Part shown: positions 25,347 through 34,253 of the stretch, one piece after another
Position numbering within the stretch: the first letter of the stretch is position 1
Layout: each line of letters begins with the position of its first letter
NCBI GenBank assembly: GCA_964595485.1
Contig: CAZQQN010000030.1
Coordinates: 1 to 42,179, forward strand
DNA length: 42,179 nucleotides
Direction: 5' to 3'
DNA from: CAZQQN01 sp964595485
GTDB taxonomy: Bacteria > Bacteroidota > Bacteroidia > CAILMK01 > CAYYUA01
Made by a program: the position numbers and the translations under genes
The notes under the pieces: generated by a model
Told to the model about the DNA's origin: nothing
Seen by the model: the letters and a program-made list of their open reading frames with translations, nothing else
Database searches by the model: none

Positions 25347-26321
25347 ATGAGTGTTTCCCTCAAGGAAGTAAAGGCTCCCATTTCTAAGGAAATGGATGAG
25401 TTTGAAAAGCGTTTTTATGATTCCATGAAAACCCGGGTACCCCTTCTCAACCGGGTGATGAATTATATTGTTAAGAATAAGGGTAAGCAAATGCGCCCGA
25501 TGTTTGTTTTTTTAACCGGTGGTATGTGTGGTGAAATCAACGATAAAACTTACCGCGGGGCTTCACTTGTAGAGCTACTTCATACGGCAACCCTTATCCA
25601 CGATGATGTAGTGGACGATTCCTTTGAAAGAAGAGGCTTATTTTCTATCAATTCTCTCTGGAAAAATAAAATCGCTGTTCTTGTAGGGGATTACCTGCTC
25701 TCGAGGGGGTTATTACTTTCGCTTAACAACGAAGATTTTCGCTTATTAAAGATCTCTTCTGACGCTGTAAAGAGAATGAGTGAAGGGGAATTGCTCCAAA
25801 TAGAAAAAAGCCGTACAATGGATATTGGTGAAGAAACCTATTTTGATATAATAGGGATGAAAACAGCTTCGCTGATTGCTTCTTGCTGTTCTATTGGTGC
25901 AGCTTCTGTTGAAGCTTCTGAAGAAGTGATTGAAAAAATGAGGACTTTTGGTGAAAAAATAGGGATGGCATTCCAGATTAAGGATGATCTCTTTGATTAC
26001 GGCGATGATAAAATTGGTAAGCCAACCGGTACGGATATTAAGGAAAGAAAGCTCACTTTACCTTTAATTCACGCTTTATCCAAGGTCGATACAAAGGAAC
26101 AAAGAAGGGTTAAGCGTACTATTGAGAAGAAAGGTAACAAGCGGAAAGGGGTCAAAGAAATTGTTGAATTTGTGGAAGCCTATGGGGGTATTCAATATGC
26201 CCGTGAGAAAATGTTCCAATTCCAGGAAGAAGCTTTCGGGATCATTGATGAGATAGGAGAAGGAGAATACCATGATTCTTTGAAAAATCTGGTTCGCTAT
26301 ACTACCGAAAGGAGGAAATAA
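25347..26321 (+). CDS. Polyprenyl diphosphate synthase (octaprenyl/heptaprenyl type)
   Basis: 324 residues. Trans-isoprenyl diphosphate synthase that extends farnesyl or geranylgeranyl diphosphate with isopentenyl units, making the side chain of menaquinone. Motifs: GKQMRPMFVFL, first aspartate-rich motif LIHDDVVDDSFERRG (DDxxD, Mg2+ and allylic substrate), GDYLLSRGL, and the second motif FQIKDDLFDYGDD. The C-terminus KNLVRYTTERRK is typical of the IspB/HepT group. Chain length is not readable with confidence. The gene stands alone, divergent from the cysteine operon leader. Confidence 0.92.
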   Translation: MSVSLKEVKAPISKEMDEFEKRFYDSMKTRVPLLNRVMNYIVKNKGKQMRPMFVFLTGGMCGEINDKTYRGASLVELLHTATLIHDDVVDDSFERRGLFSINSLWKNKIAVLVGDYLLSRGLLLSLNNEDFRLLKISSDAVKRMSEGELLQIEKSRTMDIGEETYFDIIGMKTASLIASCCSIGAASVEASEEVIEKMRTFGEKIGMAFQIKDDLFDYGDDKIGKPTGTDIKERKLTLPLIHALSKVDTKEQRRVKRTIEKKGNKRKGVKEIVEFVEAYGGIQYAREKMFQFQEEAFGIIDEIGEGEYHDSLKNLVRYTTERRK

Positions 26322-26482
26322 CTTTGCTTCGCTCTTTTGGAAGATTTTAGTTGTTCTGCGAAATACGTAGCAAGCTCACTTCTTTCCCAGTCTTACTGCT
26401 CATCTAAAAGCAGCTACCAAAATTTGACATTTGGCCTTTACTTTTTGAATTTTGTGACAAGTCAAGCACGAATGCAGCGTAA

Positions 26483-26665
26483 ATGTATTTCAAACACAAG
26501 AGTCAGAATAAAAAGAGAGCCCAGCGAAACCTACTCATTTACATCATATTATTCCTGATTGTTCTGGCTATATACATTGCATTGTCCTATTACGAAGATC
26601 AAACTAAACAAGATGGAACTACGGACATTTCCAGCAATAAAAGCTGGATCACCAAAAGTTACTGA
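26483..26665 (+). CDS. Small single-pass membrane protein, hypothetical
   Basis: 60 residues. A basic N-terminus (KHKSQNKKRAQRN) precedes one hydrophobic helix (about residues 17-38, LLIYIILFLIVLAIYIALSYY) and a polar C-terminal tail, so the positive-inside rule predicts an N-in, C-out inner membrane protein. Not recognised as a known family. Codon use looks like a real gene, but no ribosome site or clear promoter was found, and the start could also be elsewhere. The rest of the 26322-26744 gap shows no gene. Confidence 0.45.
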   Translation: MYFKHKSQNKKRAQRNLLIYIILFLIVLAIYIALSYYEDQTKQDGTTDISSNKSWITKSY

Positions 26666-26744
26666 TGAATTTCACTCCAATTCACAGTGCTTTTTATTAG
26701 AGTATTGGCAATGAAAGTAGCTTGGTTAACCAGAGATTAAAATA

Positions 26745-28709
26745 CTAAGCGTCAATATTCGCATACTTAGAGTTTTTCTCAATAAAATCCCTTCTCGGTG
26801 GTACATCATCACCCATTAGCATAGAGAAAGTACGGTCAGCCTCTGCAGCACTTTCAATGCTGACTTTTCGCAGGGTGCGGTTTTGGGGGTCCATAGTCGT
26901 GTGCCATAGCTGCTCTGAATTCATCTCACCTAACCCCTTATACCGTTGAACTGTTACACTGTTTTCGGTACCGTCAGGGCTAAGGCGTTGTACAGTTTCT
27001 AGCCTGCCTTCTTCAGACCATACATATTCTGATTGTTTACCCCGTTTTATTTGGTACAGAGGAGGCGTAGCAATGTAGAGGTAACCTTGCTGAATTAACT
27101 CAGGCATGTAGCGGAAAAAGAGGGTAAGTATCAAGGTTCGGATGTGGCTGCCATCCACATCGGCATCGGTCATGATGATGATTTTGTGGTATCGCAGACG
27201 ACTTGTTTCAAGGGCTTTATCATCTTCTTCAGTTCCTACCGATACGCCAAGCGCAGTGAACATATTCTTGATCTCCTCATTATCGTAGATCTTGTGCTCT
27301 AAAGCTTTTTCTACGTTGAGGATCTTACCACGCAATGGAAGAATAGCCTGAAACTTACGATCACGGCCTTGTTTTGCGGTTCCTCCCGCTGAATCACCTT
27401 CCACAAGGTATATCTCGGTTTTAGACGGATCTTTCATGGAGCAATCAGATAACTTACCAGGTAAACCTCCACCGCTAAAACTACTTTTCCTTTGCACCAT
27501 CTCACGAGCCTTTTTGGCAGCATTCCGGGCCTGAGCAGATAAGATCACCTTTTGTATTATGTTCTTAGCGTCTTTTGGATTCTCTTCAAGGTATGTGGCT
27601 AACTTTTCTGAAACAAAAGCATCCACAGCACCCATTACATCTTTGTTACCAAGCTTAGTTTTCGTCTGTCCTTCAAATTGGGGTTCAGCCACTTTTACAG
27701 CAATAACGCCGGTTAAGCCTTCCCTGAAATCATCTCCGCTTATGTCAACTTTAACGTTTTTCAGTAATCCCGAACGCTCTGCATAGTTTTTCAGCGTACG
27801 GGTAAGGGATCTTCTCAATCCTGCAATATGGGTCCCGCCTTCAATGGTATTGATATTATTGACATAGGAATGCAGGTTTTCATTGTAGGTATCATTGTAT
27901 TGAAAGGCCACATCAATCGGGATATCACTTTGTTCGCCTTCAAAAGCCATTGGTTGTGAAAGGATTGAGTGGCGGGATTCGTCAAGTAACTCAACGAATT
28001 CCCTTAACCCACCGTCTGAATAAAAGGTAGACGATTTGTATTCTCCTTCATTGTTGGTTTCGCGTTTGTCAATCAACTTAAGCTTAACCCCTTTATTGAG
28101 GAAGGCTAATTCTCTTAGACGAGCAGCCAGGTTATCAAAGTGAAATTCGGACTCAATAAAAACAGCCTCATCAGGCTTGAATGTCATAATTGTTCCCGTA
28201 TCATCAATATCTCCGGTTTCCTTTACAGGATATTGGGGGTAGCCATTCTCATATTCCTGAACATTAACCTTACCGTTTCTGTGTACCTCTACTTTCATGT
28301 ATGAAGCAAGGGCATTGACGCATGAAATACCAACACCATGAAGCCCGCCGGATACTTTGTACGTGTCTTTATCAAATTTACCGCCGGCATGGAGTACAGT
28401 CATCACTACCTCAAGGGCTGAACGGTTTTCTTTTTTATGCAACTCAGTAGGGATACCCCTACCATTGTCACGGGTTGTTACGCTATTATCTTCATTGATT
28501 GTCACCTCAATGTAATCGCAATAACCTCCTAAAGCTTCGTCAATGGAATTATCAATAACTTCATAAACCAGGTGGTGAAGGCCTCTGTAACCGATATCCC
28601 CAATATACATGGCAGGCCTTTTTCGAACTGCTTCCAATCCTTCCAATACTTGGATGTTATCTGCGGTGTAGTCCTGATTTTGGTTTTGAAATTCTGGGTT
28701 ATCTGTCAT
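26745..28709 (-). CDS. gyrB: DNA gyrase subunit B
   Basis: 654 residues, typical of the compact Bacteroidota GyrB that lacks the ~165-residue proteobacterial insert. Order: GHKL ATPase (LEGLEAVRKRPAMYIGD, EVIDNSIDEALGG, DNGRGIPTE, GGLHGVGISCVNALAS), transducer domain with the QTKTKLGN catalytic Lys region, and Toprim (LVEGDSAGG, MTDADVDGSHIRTL) with the C-terminal QRYKGLGEMN. With GyrA it introduces negative supercoils using ATP. A topoisomerase IV ParE assignment is less likely given the close match to GyrB at the QRYKGLGEMN and Toprim motifs. The gyrA, dnaN and recF genes are not next to it. Confidence 0.95.
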   Translation of the reverse strand: MTDNPEFQNQNQDYTADNIQVLEGLEAVRKRPAMYIGDIGYRGLHHLVYEVIDNSIDEALGGYCDYIEVTINEDNSVTTRDNGRGIPTELHKKENRSALEVVMTVLHAGGKFDKDTYKVSGGLHGVGISCVNALASYMKVEVHRNGKVNVQEYENGYPQYPVKETGDIDDTGTIMTFKPDEAVFIESEFHFDNLAARLRELAFLNKGVKLKLIDKRETNNEGEYKSSTFYSDGGLREFVELLDESRHSILSQPMAFEGEQSDIPIDVAFQYNDTYNENLHSYVNNINTIEGGTHIAGLRRSLTRTLKNYAERSGLLKNVKVDISGDDFREGLTGVIAVKVAEPQFEGQTKTKLGNKDVMGAVDAFVSEKLATYLEENPKDAKNIIQKVILSAQARNAAKKAREMVQRKSSFSGGGLPGKLSDCSMKDPSKTEIYLVEGDSAGGTAKQGRDRKFQAILPLRGKILNVEKALEHKIYDNEEIKNMFTALGVSVGTEEDDKALETSRLRYHKIIIMTDADVDGSHIRTLILTLFFRYMPELIQQGYLYIATPPLYQIKRGKQSEYVWSEEGRLETVQRLSPDGTENSVTVQRYKGLGEMNSEQLWHTTMDPQNRTLRKVSIESAAEADRTFSMLMGDDVPPRRDFIEKNSKYANIDA

Positions 28710-28767
28710 AAGATTTATTTTACTTCTTTACAAATTAAACAACTATCATACAATCGTTAAACTGGAC

Positions 28768-28789
28768 TTTTCCACTTAACTGTGGAAAA
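28768..28789. repeat. Perfect inverted repeat between coaE and gyrB
   Basis: TTTTCCAC (28768-28775), loop TTAACT, GTGGAAAA (28782-28789). It lies 59 bases upstream of the gyrB start. It has no following T run on the minus strand, so it is not a normal terminator; read on the minus strand it also contains TTTTCCACA, which fits a relaxed DnaA box. It could be an operator for gyrB. Confidence 0.45.
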
Positions 28790-28822
28790 AAACCATTTTT
28801 GCTTTTACGTATTCAAACCTGC

Positions 28823-29425
28823 CTATAAAAGCGCTTTTTCAAAGCTGGTGAACTTTTTATGTATCTGCAATACTTGCGGTATGACGAATTGCCTGCCGTC
28901 ATTCATGATCTTGCTATCAGCTTTATGATCTTTTTCAGCTTGCGGCATTTGAAAAGCCATACGGGATAGAACATCTGAACGTGTCATTTCATCCCGTTCC
29001 TGGATCCGGTTTATCCGGATTTCTTCCGGAGCCGTTACGGAAACCATGTAATCAAAATTATCATTGGCTCCTGTTTCAAAAAGTAATGCAGCTTCCTGCA
29101 CCACGTAATCATTGCTTGCTTTTTCATGTACCCAGGTTGAAAAACGCTGCCTTACTGCCGGATGAACCAGTTCGTTCAGGGTCTTTAAAGCTTCCTGATC
29201 ATTAAAAACAATACGGGCCAGTGCTTTCCTGTCTAAACCCCCTGATTTAGTATATACGGCGTTTCCAAATACATCTTTTACCGCAACTTTCAGGTCGGGA
29301 TCTGTGCTTAGAATTTCTTTAGCTGCGTTGTCTGCATAAAAAACAGGGGTTCCTAAAACTTCAAATATGCGAGCAATTGTGGATTTTCCGCTTCCTATTC
29401 CACCTGTTAACCCAATTTTGTACAT
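28823..29425 (-). CDS. coaE: Dephospho-CoA kinase
   Basis: 200 residues. Last step of coenzyme A synthesis: phosphorylates the 3'-OH of dephospho-CoA with ATP. P-loop GLTGGIGSGKST near the N-terminus, ADNAAKEIL (substrate base), LVHPAVRQRF and PLLFETG-like AALLFETGAND, and RIQERDEMTRSD (lid arginines). Normal length. It ends a set of same-strand genes (nusB, DUF1573, yajC, YbbR, coaE) that is commonly clustered in Bacteroidota, though a 226-base gap without a gene separates it from YbbR. Confidence 0.95.
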   Translation of the reverse strand: MYKIGLTGGIGSGKSTIARIFEVLGTPVFYADNAAKEILSTDPDLKVAVKDVFGNAVYTKSGGLDRKALARIVFNDQEALKTLNELVHPAVRQRFSTWVHEKASNDYVVQEAALLFETGANDNFDYMVSVTAPEEIRINRIQERDEMTRSDVLSRMAFQMPQAEKDHKADSKIMNDGRQFVIPQVLQIHKKFTSFEKALL

Positions 29426-29651
29426 GGAATAATTAAAAGTCCCTTAACACTTAATATAACAAATTACAATGAAGAATTGCTCCAAATTTAAGGCTTATTT
29501 GATGGTTGAGCAGATGACATGGTAATAAAAACAGTTTAATGGGGCTAAAAGGTGTTTTAACCGTTATATTAATCGAATATCAGAATTCAATAAATTCAGG
29601 AAATAAGGTTGCTAAAAGCCTGGCAGGGTCTCAACTGATGGCAGGAATATT

Positions 29652-30614
29652 TCAAGGCTTATCATTGCGAATCAGGTAATTAACATGATCCGGCTTCATG
29701 CGAATGTTGTAAATGAAATCCGGTTTTTCAGCTAAATGGACTTTAAGCTTTCTGGCCCGGTTCTCTTGCTTGGTACGTTTGGTATACACAAAAGCCTCAA
29801 AATCCTCTGGCGTAATTTCGTCATACCTGCTTAAAACTGTTTGGAACCTTATTTTAACCTGGCTGGGAACTAGCTCTATCCTGGACTTGAAATACGGGTT
29901 ATCCAGTTTTACTGGCACCGCTATTGTTCTCTCAGTAAGCTTTTCCACAGGAATGATTAGTTTTACTGCTTTTTTATTGTAGCTTACAAAAGGGTAGGCT
30001 GGTTGTTTCAGGGGAATATTTTTGATTAGTTTATCATTAACCTTTTCAATACGAAAGGTCTTAGTTTTAAGATGGTCAATCCTTTTCAGGTAAGATTGAG
30101 GCCCTTCGATATGAACTTTTGATGGGAGCACTTGAATGGAATCTGACAACGCATGGTTATCCTTGTAGGTAATCTCACCGTTCAATTTTACGGGTACAGT
30201 TTTTTCGGTTCGTTTATCGAAGTTAATATTCAAGGTGTCAGGCGAAATATTCAAAACATCTACCTCTTCAGGCACTTTCTCATCTAATAAGAAAGCCCCT
30301 TCTGTTAAAACGACTTCGTTAAGTTTTTTGGCCTTTTGATAATCAATCATGATCGGGTAAATTTCAGAGCCGGTTTCGATGCTCATGATATCCCACCCAG
30401 TTCCTTTAATTGATAAGCGCACTTTTTCAGGAAGGGAGTCCTTTAAAATTCTGTCTTTCGGAAAATTCTTGTAAGTGATCGGAAATGCTACTTGTGTTTT
30501 ATACTCCTGGTCAAGGGATTTTAGAAACCAAAATGCAAGGGCAATCAATGCACAAATGATAAATACAAAAGTATTGGATTTAGGGTTAATATTATGGGCT
30601 AAAGCCAGTGCCAT
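29652..30614 (-). CDS. YbbR-domain membrane protein
   Basis: 320 residues from the ATG at 30614; the upstream part of the frame begins at a TTG at 30674 and was not used. One N-terminal transmembrane helix (about NTFVFIICALIALAFWFL) is followed by a long extracytoplasmic part of YbbR-like beta repeats (phrases VRLSIKGTGWDIM, VPVKLNGEITYKDNHALSDSIQVLPSKVHIEGP). In Firmicutes a YbbR protein (CdaR) controls the diadenylate cyclase CdaA; no cyclase gene is near here. The place between yajC and coaE is usual for Bacteroidota. Role unknown. A TATCTTTG box at 30703-30696 could be its own promoter. Confidence 0.8.
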   Translation of the reverse strand: MALALAHNINPKSNTFVFIICALIALAFWFLKSLDQEYKTQVAFPITYKNFPKDRILKDSLPEKVRLSIKGTGWDIMSIETGSEIYPIMIDYQKAKKLNEVVLTEGAFLLDEKVPEEVDVLNISPDTLNINFDKRTEKTVPVKLNGEITYKDNHALSDSIQVLPSKVHIEGPQSYLKRIDHLKTKTFRIEKVNDKLIKNIPLKQPAYPFVSYNKKAVKLIIPVEKLTERTIAVPVKLDNPYFKSRIELVPSQVKIRFQTVLSRYDEITPEDFEAFVYTKRTKQENRARKLKVHLAEKPDFIYNIRMKPDHVNYLIRNDKP

Positions 30615-30847
30615 TAAAATCCCTTGTAAATTTGGTACCTTAAAATTTTGAAAGCTGACTTTTAGTCTTACCAAGTAAGGCTAAAAGATAAAAGCCAAAG
30701 ATAAGCTTTTGCTAATATTGGTACTAGCAATCAATAGACCGAAATGCTTATAAAAAAGCCCTTTTTCGGGTGAGGAAATTGAAAAAACCACCGAAACTTT
30801 CGGCCAATTTATTATCCAGGTTTTAGGTTTACCAGGCCAGGGAATTG

Positions 30848-31195
30848 TTACCCACTATCACTGTCTTGTTGATTTTTTTGCAGGTTCTGAGAAGACTCCA
30901 TAGAAATGGCTGATTTTTCTACCGTTAATTTCTGGTTATTGCCAACATCCAAAACAAATCCGGTTTCTTTAACCTCTGCAATTTTTCCCTGTATTCCGCC
31001 AATGGTTACAACCTTATCTCCTTTTTGAATATTTTCACGAAATTCCTTTTGCTCCCTGGCTTTCTTTTGCTGGGGCCGGATCATAAAGAAGTAAACAACA
31101 ATAACGATCAGGATTAACGGTAAGAATTGCATTAAGGGATTACCTCCACCACCGTTTCCCTGGGGAGAACTCATAAGATAGATCATTGATTGCAT
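30848..31195 (-). CDS. yajC: Preprotein translocase subunit YajC
   Basis: 115 residues from the ATG at 31195; the longer frame starts with TTG at 31222 and would overlap the DUF1573 gene. A Gly/Asn-rich start, one transmembrane helix (FLPLILIVIVVYFFMIRPQ) and the family signature RPQQKKAREQKEF, GDKVVTIGGIQGKIAEV, FVLDVG. YajC joins SecDF to the Sec translocon in the inner membrane. Co-directional with the DUF1573 gene, whose stop is 13 bases upstream of this start. Confidence 0.93.
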   Translation of the reverse strand: MQSMIYLMSSPQGNGGGGNPLMQFLPLILIVIVVYFFMIRPQQKKAREQKEFRENIQKGDKVVTIGGIQGKIAEVKETGFVLDVGNNQKLTVEKSAISMESSQNLQKNQQDSDSG

Positions 31196-31208
31196 AGCCT
31201 TATCCTTT

Positions 31209-31691
31209 TTATTGGGTTTCAATTACATGGCCTTTTATCTGTAATACCTTGGGACCTTCTCCGGTATTGGCCATTAAGTTAATAGATTTTTTGAATTTAC
31301 CGGGCCTACCATCACTGTCAAATACGACATCTATTGCACCACTTTTTCCTGGCTTGATCGGATCACGGGGATAATTGGGAACAGTGCAGCCACAGCTGAC
31401 TTCTGCCTTGTCAATAACTAATGGGGCTTCGCCTGAATTAGTAAAATGGAAAGTATGGGCCACTTTTTTGCCTTCTTTGACTTTTCCGAAATCATGGGAT
31501 TGTTTTTCAAAGTCAAATTCGCCAAACTTTTGCTTGTCGGTGTCTTCTCCTTCAGGATTGTTGATCACATCAGTGTCAATCTTTTCGTTTTCCGATCCCT
31601 TTTCTTCACTACCAGACTGACAAGCTACGAGGGTACAGCTAATTATTCCGATTAGTAGGTGTGTTTTAATGGCTATTCTGTTTGTCTTCAT
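31209..31691 (-). CDS. DUF1573 lipoprotein
   Basis: 160 residues. Lipoprotein signal (HLLIGIISCTLVAC, lipobox LVA-C), an acidic linker, then one DUF1573 (ASH-like Ig) domain: FDFEKQSHDFGKVKEGKK, HTFHFTNSGEAPLVI, EVSCGCTVPNYPRDPIKPG. The family is abundant in Bacteroidota and its activity is unknown; the CGC motif is highly conserved in it. Probably sits on the periplasmic face or outer membrane. In the same unit as nusB (14 bases upstream) and yajC. Confidence 0.9.
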   Translation of the reverse strand: MKTNRIAIKTHLLIGIISCTLVACQSGSEEKGSENEKIDTDVINNPEGEDTDKQKFGEFDFEKQSHDFGKVKEGKKVAHTFHFTNSGEAPLVIDKAEVSCGCTVPNYPRDPIKPGKSGAIDVVFDSDGRPGKFKKSINLMANTGEGPKVLQIKGHVIETQ

Positions 31692-31705
31692 CTTAATTAT
31701 GATTT

Positions 31706-32659
31706 TTATTTTTCGTATAGGCCTCTGTCTGATTTAACAACTTTCCCCTTTTTTTCAAGCTCCTTTCTGAGGTTATCAAGTACGCCATTGATAAATTTTT
31801 TACTCTTAGGCGCACTGTAGTGCTTTGCAATTTCTATGTACTCGTTTAGCGTAACTTTAGTCGGAATAGAGGAAAAATTCATGAATTCACAGGCTCCCAT
31901 TTTTAGGATCAAGAAATCCACATAAGAAAGCTGGGAGGGTTCGAATTTCCCCGTCTTGTCATGAATTAGCGATTCAAGGGACTCAGATTGATCAATTGTT
32001 ATGCGGAAAAGGTCCCTTGCAAAATCAATGTTCTCCTGCTCATTAGTGGCAAAAGGGACCAGGAACTCTTTAGATTCAGGATTTCGGCCAATATTATTAA
32101 TGGTTTTGGTGACCATTTGCTTAGCCAGCTTGTTATCATCATGCCAATTGAAGAAAGTTTCTTCAAAATGTTGCTTTAAAATGCCGAATTGATCAGGATA
32201 ATTTTTTACAATGTATTTCAGCATTTCAACGTCCTCAAAACGCTCATTGGAGCCAGAATTTACATAATCTTGATAAGTATCCGTGTTCTTGAGGTCATAA
32301 AAGGTTTTTCTTAAAAGGTCATTATCTCCATTCCATGCTATTTGTTTCCACTCTAACTTGCTTTCAAGTTCCTTACTATTAAGCAATACCTGCATAACAG
32401 GATTTTCATATAGCCTTAGTTGCTGTTTGAGCTGGTTGTTAATGGGTAAGTGACGGGATTTGGTTTGTTCATCATATTGGGCAACAAATTGGCCTAACTC
32501 TTTTAGGAAAACTAATAAATACAAATACAGGTCGTAAAGTTTGTAAATATTGTGGTTAAGATCTTTTTCAACATAATCCTTCGTTAACTCACCGCCGGAA
32601 TTCCAGTAAGAATAAAGGGATTGAAGAACTTTGATCCTTATATGCCGCCTGCTTAGCAT
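31706..32659 (-). CDS. nusB: Transcription antitermination factor NusB (long Bacteroidota form)
   Basis: 317 residues, about twice the length of Escherichia coli NusB, as usual in Bacteroidota. It starts MLSRRHIRIKVLQSLYSYW, the RNA-binding first helix of the NusB fold; the middle is a lineage-specific insert; the C-terminal third (LSYVDFLILKMGACEFMNF, PTKVTLNEYIEIAKHYSAPKSKKFINGVLDNL) is the rest of the NusB fold. With NusE it binds boxA RNA and prevents early termination in rRNA operons. Head of the nusB/DUF1573/yajC cluster. Confidence 0.93.
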   Translation of the reverse strand: MLSRRHIRIKVLQSLYSYWNSGGELTKDYVEKDLNHNIYKLYDLYLYLLVFLKELGQFVAQYDEQTKSRHLPINNQLKQQLRLYENPVMQVLLNSKELESKLEWKQIAWNGDNDLLRKTFYDLKNTDTYQDYVNSGSNERFEDVEMLKYIVKNYPDQFGILKQHFEETFFNWHDDNKLAKQMVTKTINNIGRNPESKEFLVPFATNEQENIDFARDLFRITIDQSESLESLIHDKTGKFEPSQLSYVDFLILKMGACEFMNFSSIPTKVTLNEYIEIAKHYSAPKSKKFINGVLDNLRKELEKKGKVVKSDRGLYEK

Positions 32660-32826
32660 AGAGCCTACTCCTGCTTTAAAAATTTTTGAAAAATGCCCGT
32701 TTATCCAAACTGCTTAAGAGCTAATAAATAAAAGAACGCTTTCTATCTAATCGGTTGAAAACCCGTCTGTAAAATAATTATAATACCCATGGCTAATGCT
32801 CAAAACCCGGTCGCTATTGCGTGATA

Positions 32827-33927
32827 TCAGGTCATATGAATTTTTCCAATGGATTCAATTCTTTCTTCTGCCATTCTGTTAGCCGCAAGATTGGTGGAAA
32901 CGTTCTCATCCCTGGCCTTTTTTATGATCTCATTACTAACCTGGTAAATATTTTCTGTCAGATTCATAGCGCTTTCCTGGTGGTAACCGTTAAGCTCAGT
33001 GTAGACATTGATCAGTCCACCAGCATTGATCAAATAATCTGGGGTGTAAAGAACTCCATGATCCATTAGCATGGATGCATGAATATCTTCATCAGCCAAT
33101 TGATTATTGGCAGCTCCGGCTACAATTTTTGCATTTAGCTTAGGGATGGTGTCACTATTGAGTGTTGCACCAAGTGCACAAGGAGCGTAGATATCAATAT
33201 CCTGCTCAAAAATATTTTCGGTATCTACTACATGGGCTCCGTATTTGTTAGCTGCTTTTTTCAGGTTATGCTGGTTTATATCCGATACAAGAATCTGGGC
33301 ATTCTCTTTTGACAAGTGATCTAACAAATACATCCCTACTTTACCAATGCCTTCAACCAATATTTTCTTTTGGGTTAATTCTTCCTTACCGAAAACTTGT
33401 TTCGCGGAAGCCTTCATCCCGAGATAAACCCCATAAGCCGTGACTGGTGATGGATCACCGCCACCCCCGTGAACTTTCGGAAGCCCCACTACATTATTGG
33501 TCTCCATTTTTATGTATTCCATGTCTTTAGTCGTGGTACCGACATCCTCGGCTGTGATGTATTTACCATTCAGGCTTTGAATATAACGGCCGAACTTACG
33601 GAAAAAAGCTTCTGATTTTTGGCTATTCGGGTCACCTATTATGACGGATTTCCCGCCTCCTAAATTAAGGCCTGATATAGAAGCTTTGTAAGTCATTCCT
33701 CGAGATAACCTCAGTACATCAGTCAGCGCCTCTTGGTCTGATGAATAATTGTACATCCGGCAACCACCCAGGGCTGGGCCCAAAGTGCTATTATGAATGC
33801 CAATAATGGCTTTCAGACCAGTTTCAGGGTCATTACAGAAAACAATCTGTTCATGGTCGCTTTCTGCAATCTTATCAAAAATTAGCCCTTGTTCAGTGTT
33901 GACTTGAGTCTCATTCAAAACATCCAT
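32827..33927 (-). CDS. Leucine/branched-chain amino acid dehydrogenase (Glu/Leu/Phe/Val family)
   Basis: 366 residues. NAD-dependent oxidative deamination of leucine, valine or isoleucine to the 2-oxo acid and ammonia. The substrate half has LGPALGGCRMYNY, GMTYKASISGLNLGGGKSVI with Lys81 and catalytic Lys93; the Rossmann half has VEGIGKVGMYLL (GxGxxG) and APCALGATLN, VAGAANNQLAD, DYLINAGGLINVY. Length and motifs fit leucine dehydrogenase more than phenylalanine or glutamate dehydrogenases. It has its own promoter-like site. Confidence 0.9.
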   Translation of the reverse strand: MDVLNETQVNTEQGLIFDKIAESDHEQIVFCNDPETGLKAIIGIHNSTLGPALGGCRMYNYSSDQEALTDVLRLSRGMTYKASISGLNLGGGKSVIIGDPNSQKSEAFFRKFGRYIQSLNGKYITAEDVGTTTKDMEYIKMETNNVVGLPKVHGGGGDPSPVTAYGVYLGMKASAKQVFGKEELTQKKILVEGIGKVGMYLLDHLSKENAQILVSDINQHNLKKAANKYGAHVVDTENIFEQDIDIYAPCALGATLNSDTIPKLNAKIVAGAANNQLADEDIHASMLMDHGVLYTPDYLINAGGLINVYTELNGYHQESAMNLTENIYQVSNEIIKKARDENVSTNLAANRMAEERIESIGKIHMT

Positions 33928-34253
33928 CTGTAAGTTATTTGAATATAGGTTTTGTGTTCACAAAAGTAGCATTTTTTTTAATTTACAACAATTAAACCAA
34001 ATCTTCCCCTTATCCGAATAATCAGCACAATCCTAATGCTTACCATTTAAAGCAGAACGAAGTCAAGGACTTGTAGAAGTAATTGAACCTTTTTTGCGAA
34101 GCATTGAATGTTTCTATTGATTGGAAATTAGTACCGCTTCCCTGTGGTTTTTTCAAGCTTTGACATTGTCAAGGCATTTGGCTGAAAGTCGGATAAATTT
34201 TCAAGCTACGTGGGCTAATTCAAATTGAAAAGACTTATTTAAATTTGAAAGTT
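33928..34253. other. Divergent intergenic region between leucine dehydrogenase and Nudix gene
   Basis: 326 bases. It carries the leucine dehydrogenase promoter (33961-33992), a 13-base palindrome TTGACATTGTCAA (34160-34172) that could be an operator, and a TAAATTTG box (34240-34247) directly before the Nudix ATG. No gene is seen. Confidence 0.5.
33961..33992 (-). promoter_or_regulatory. Bacteroidota-type promoter for leucine dehydrogenase
   Basis: Minus strand: ATTG (33992-33989), 20 bases, then TACTTTTG (33968-33961), a perfect TAnnTTTG box. Transcription would begin near 33954, giving a ~27-base leader before the ATG at 33927. Confidence 0.5.

Noticed and set aside
31928..31953. GGGTTCGAATTTCCCC, resembling a tRNA T-arm
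   Set aside because: It lies inside the conserved C-terminal coding part of nusB, and no acceptor, D or anticodon arm fits around it.
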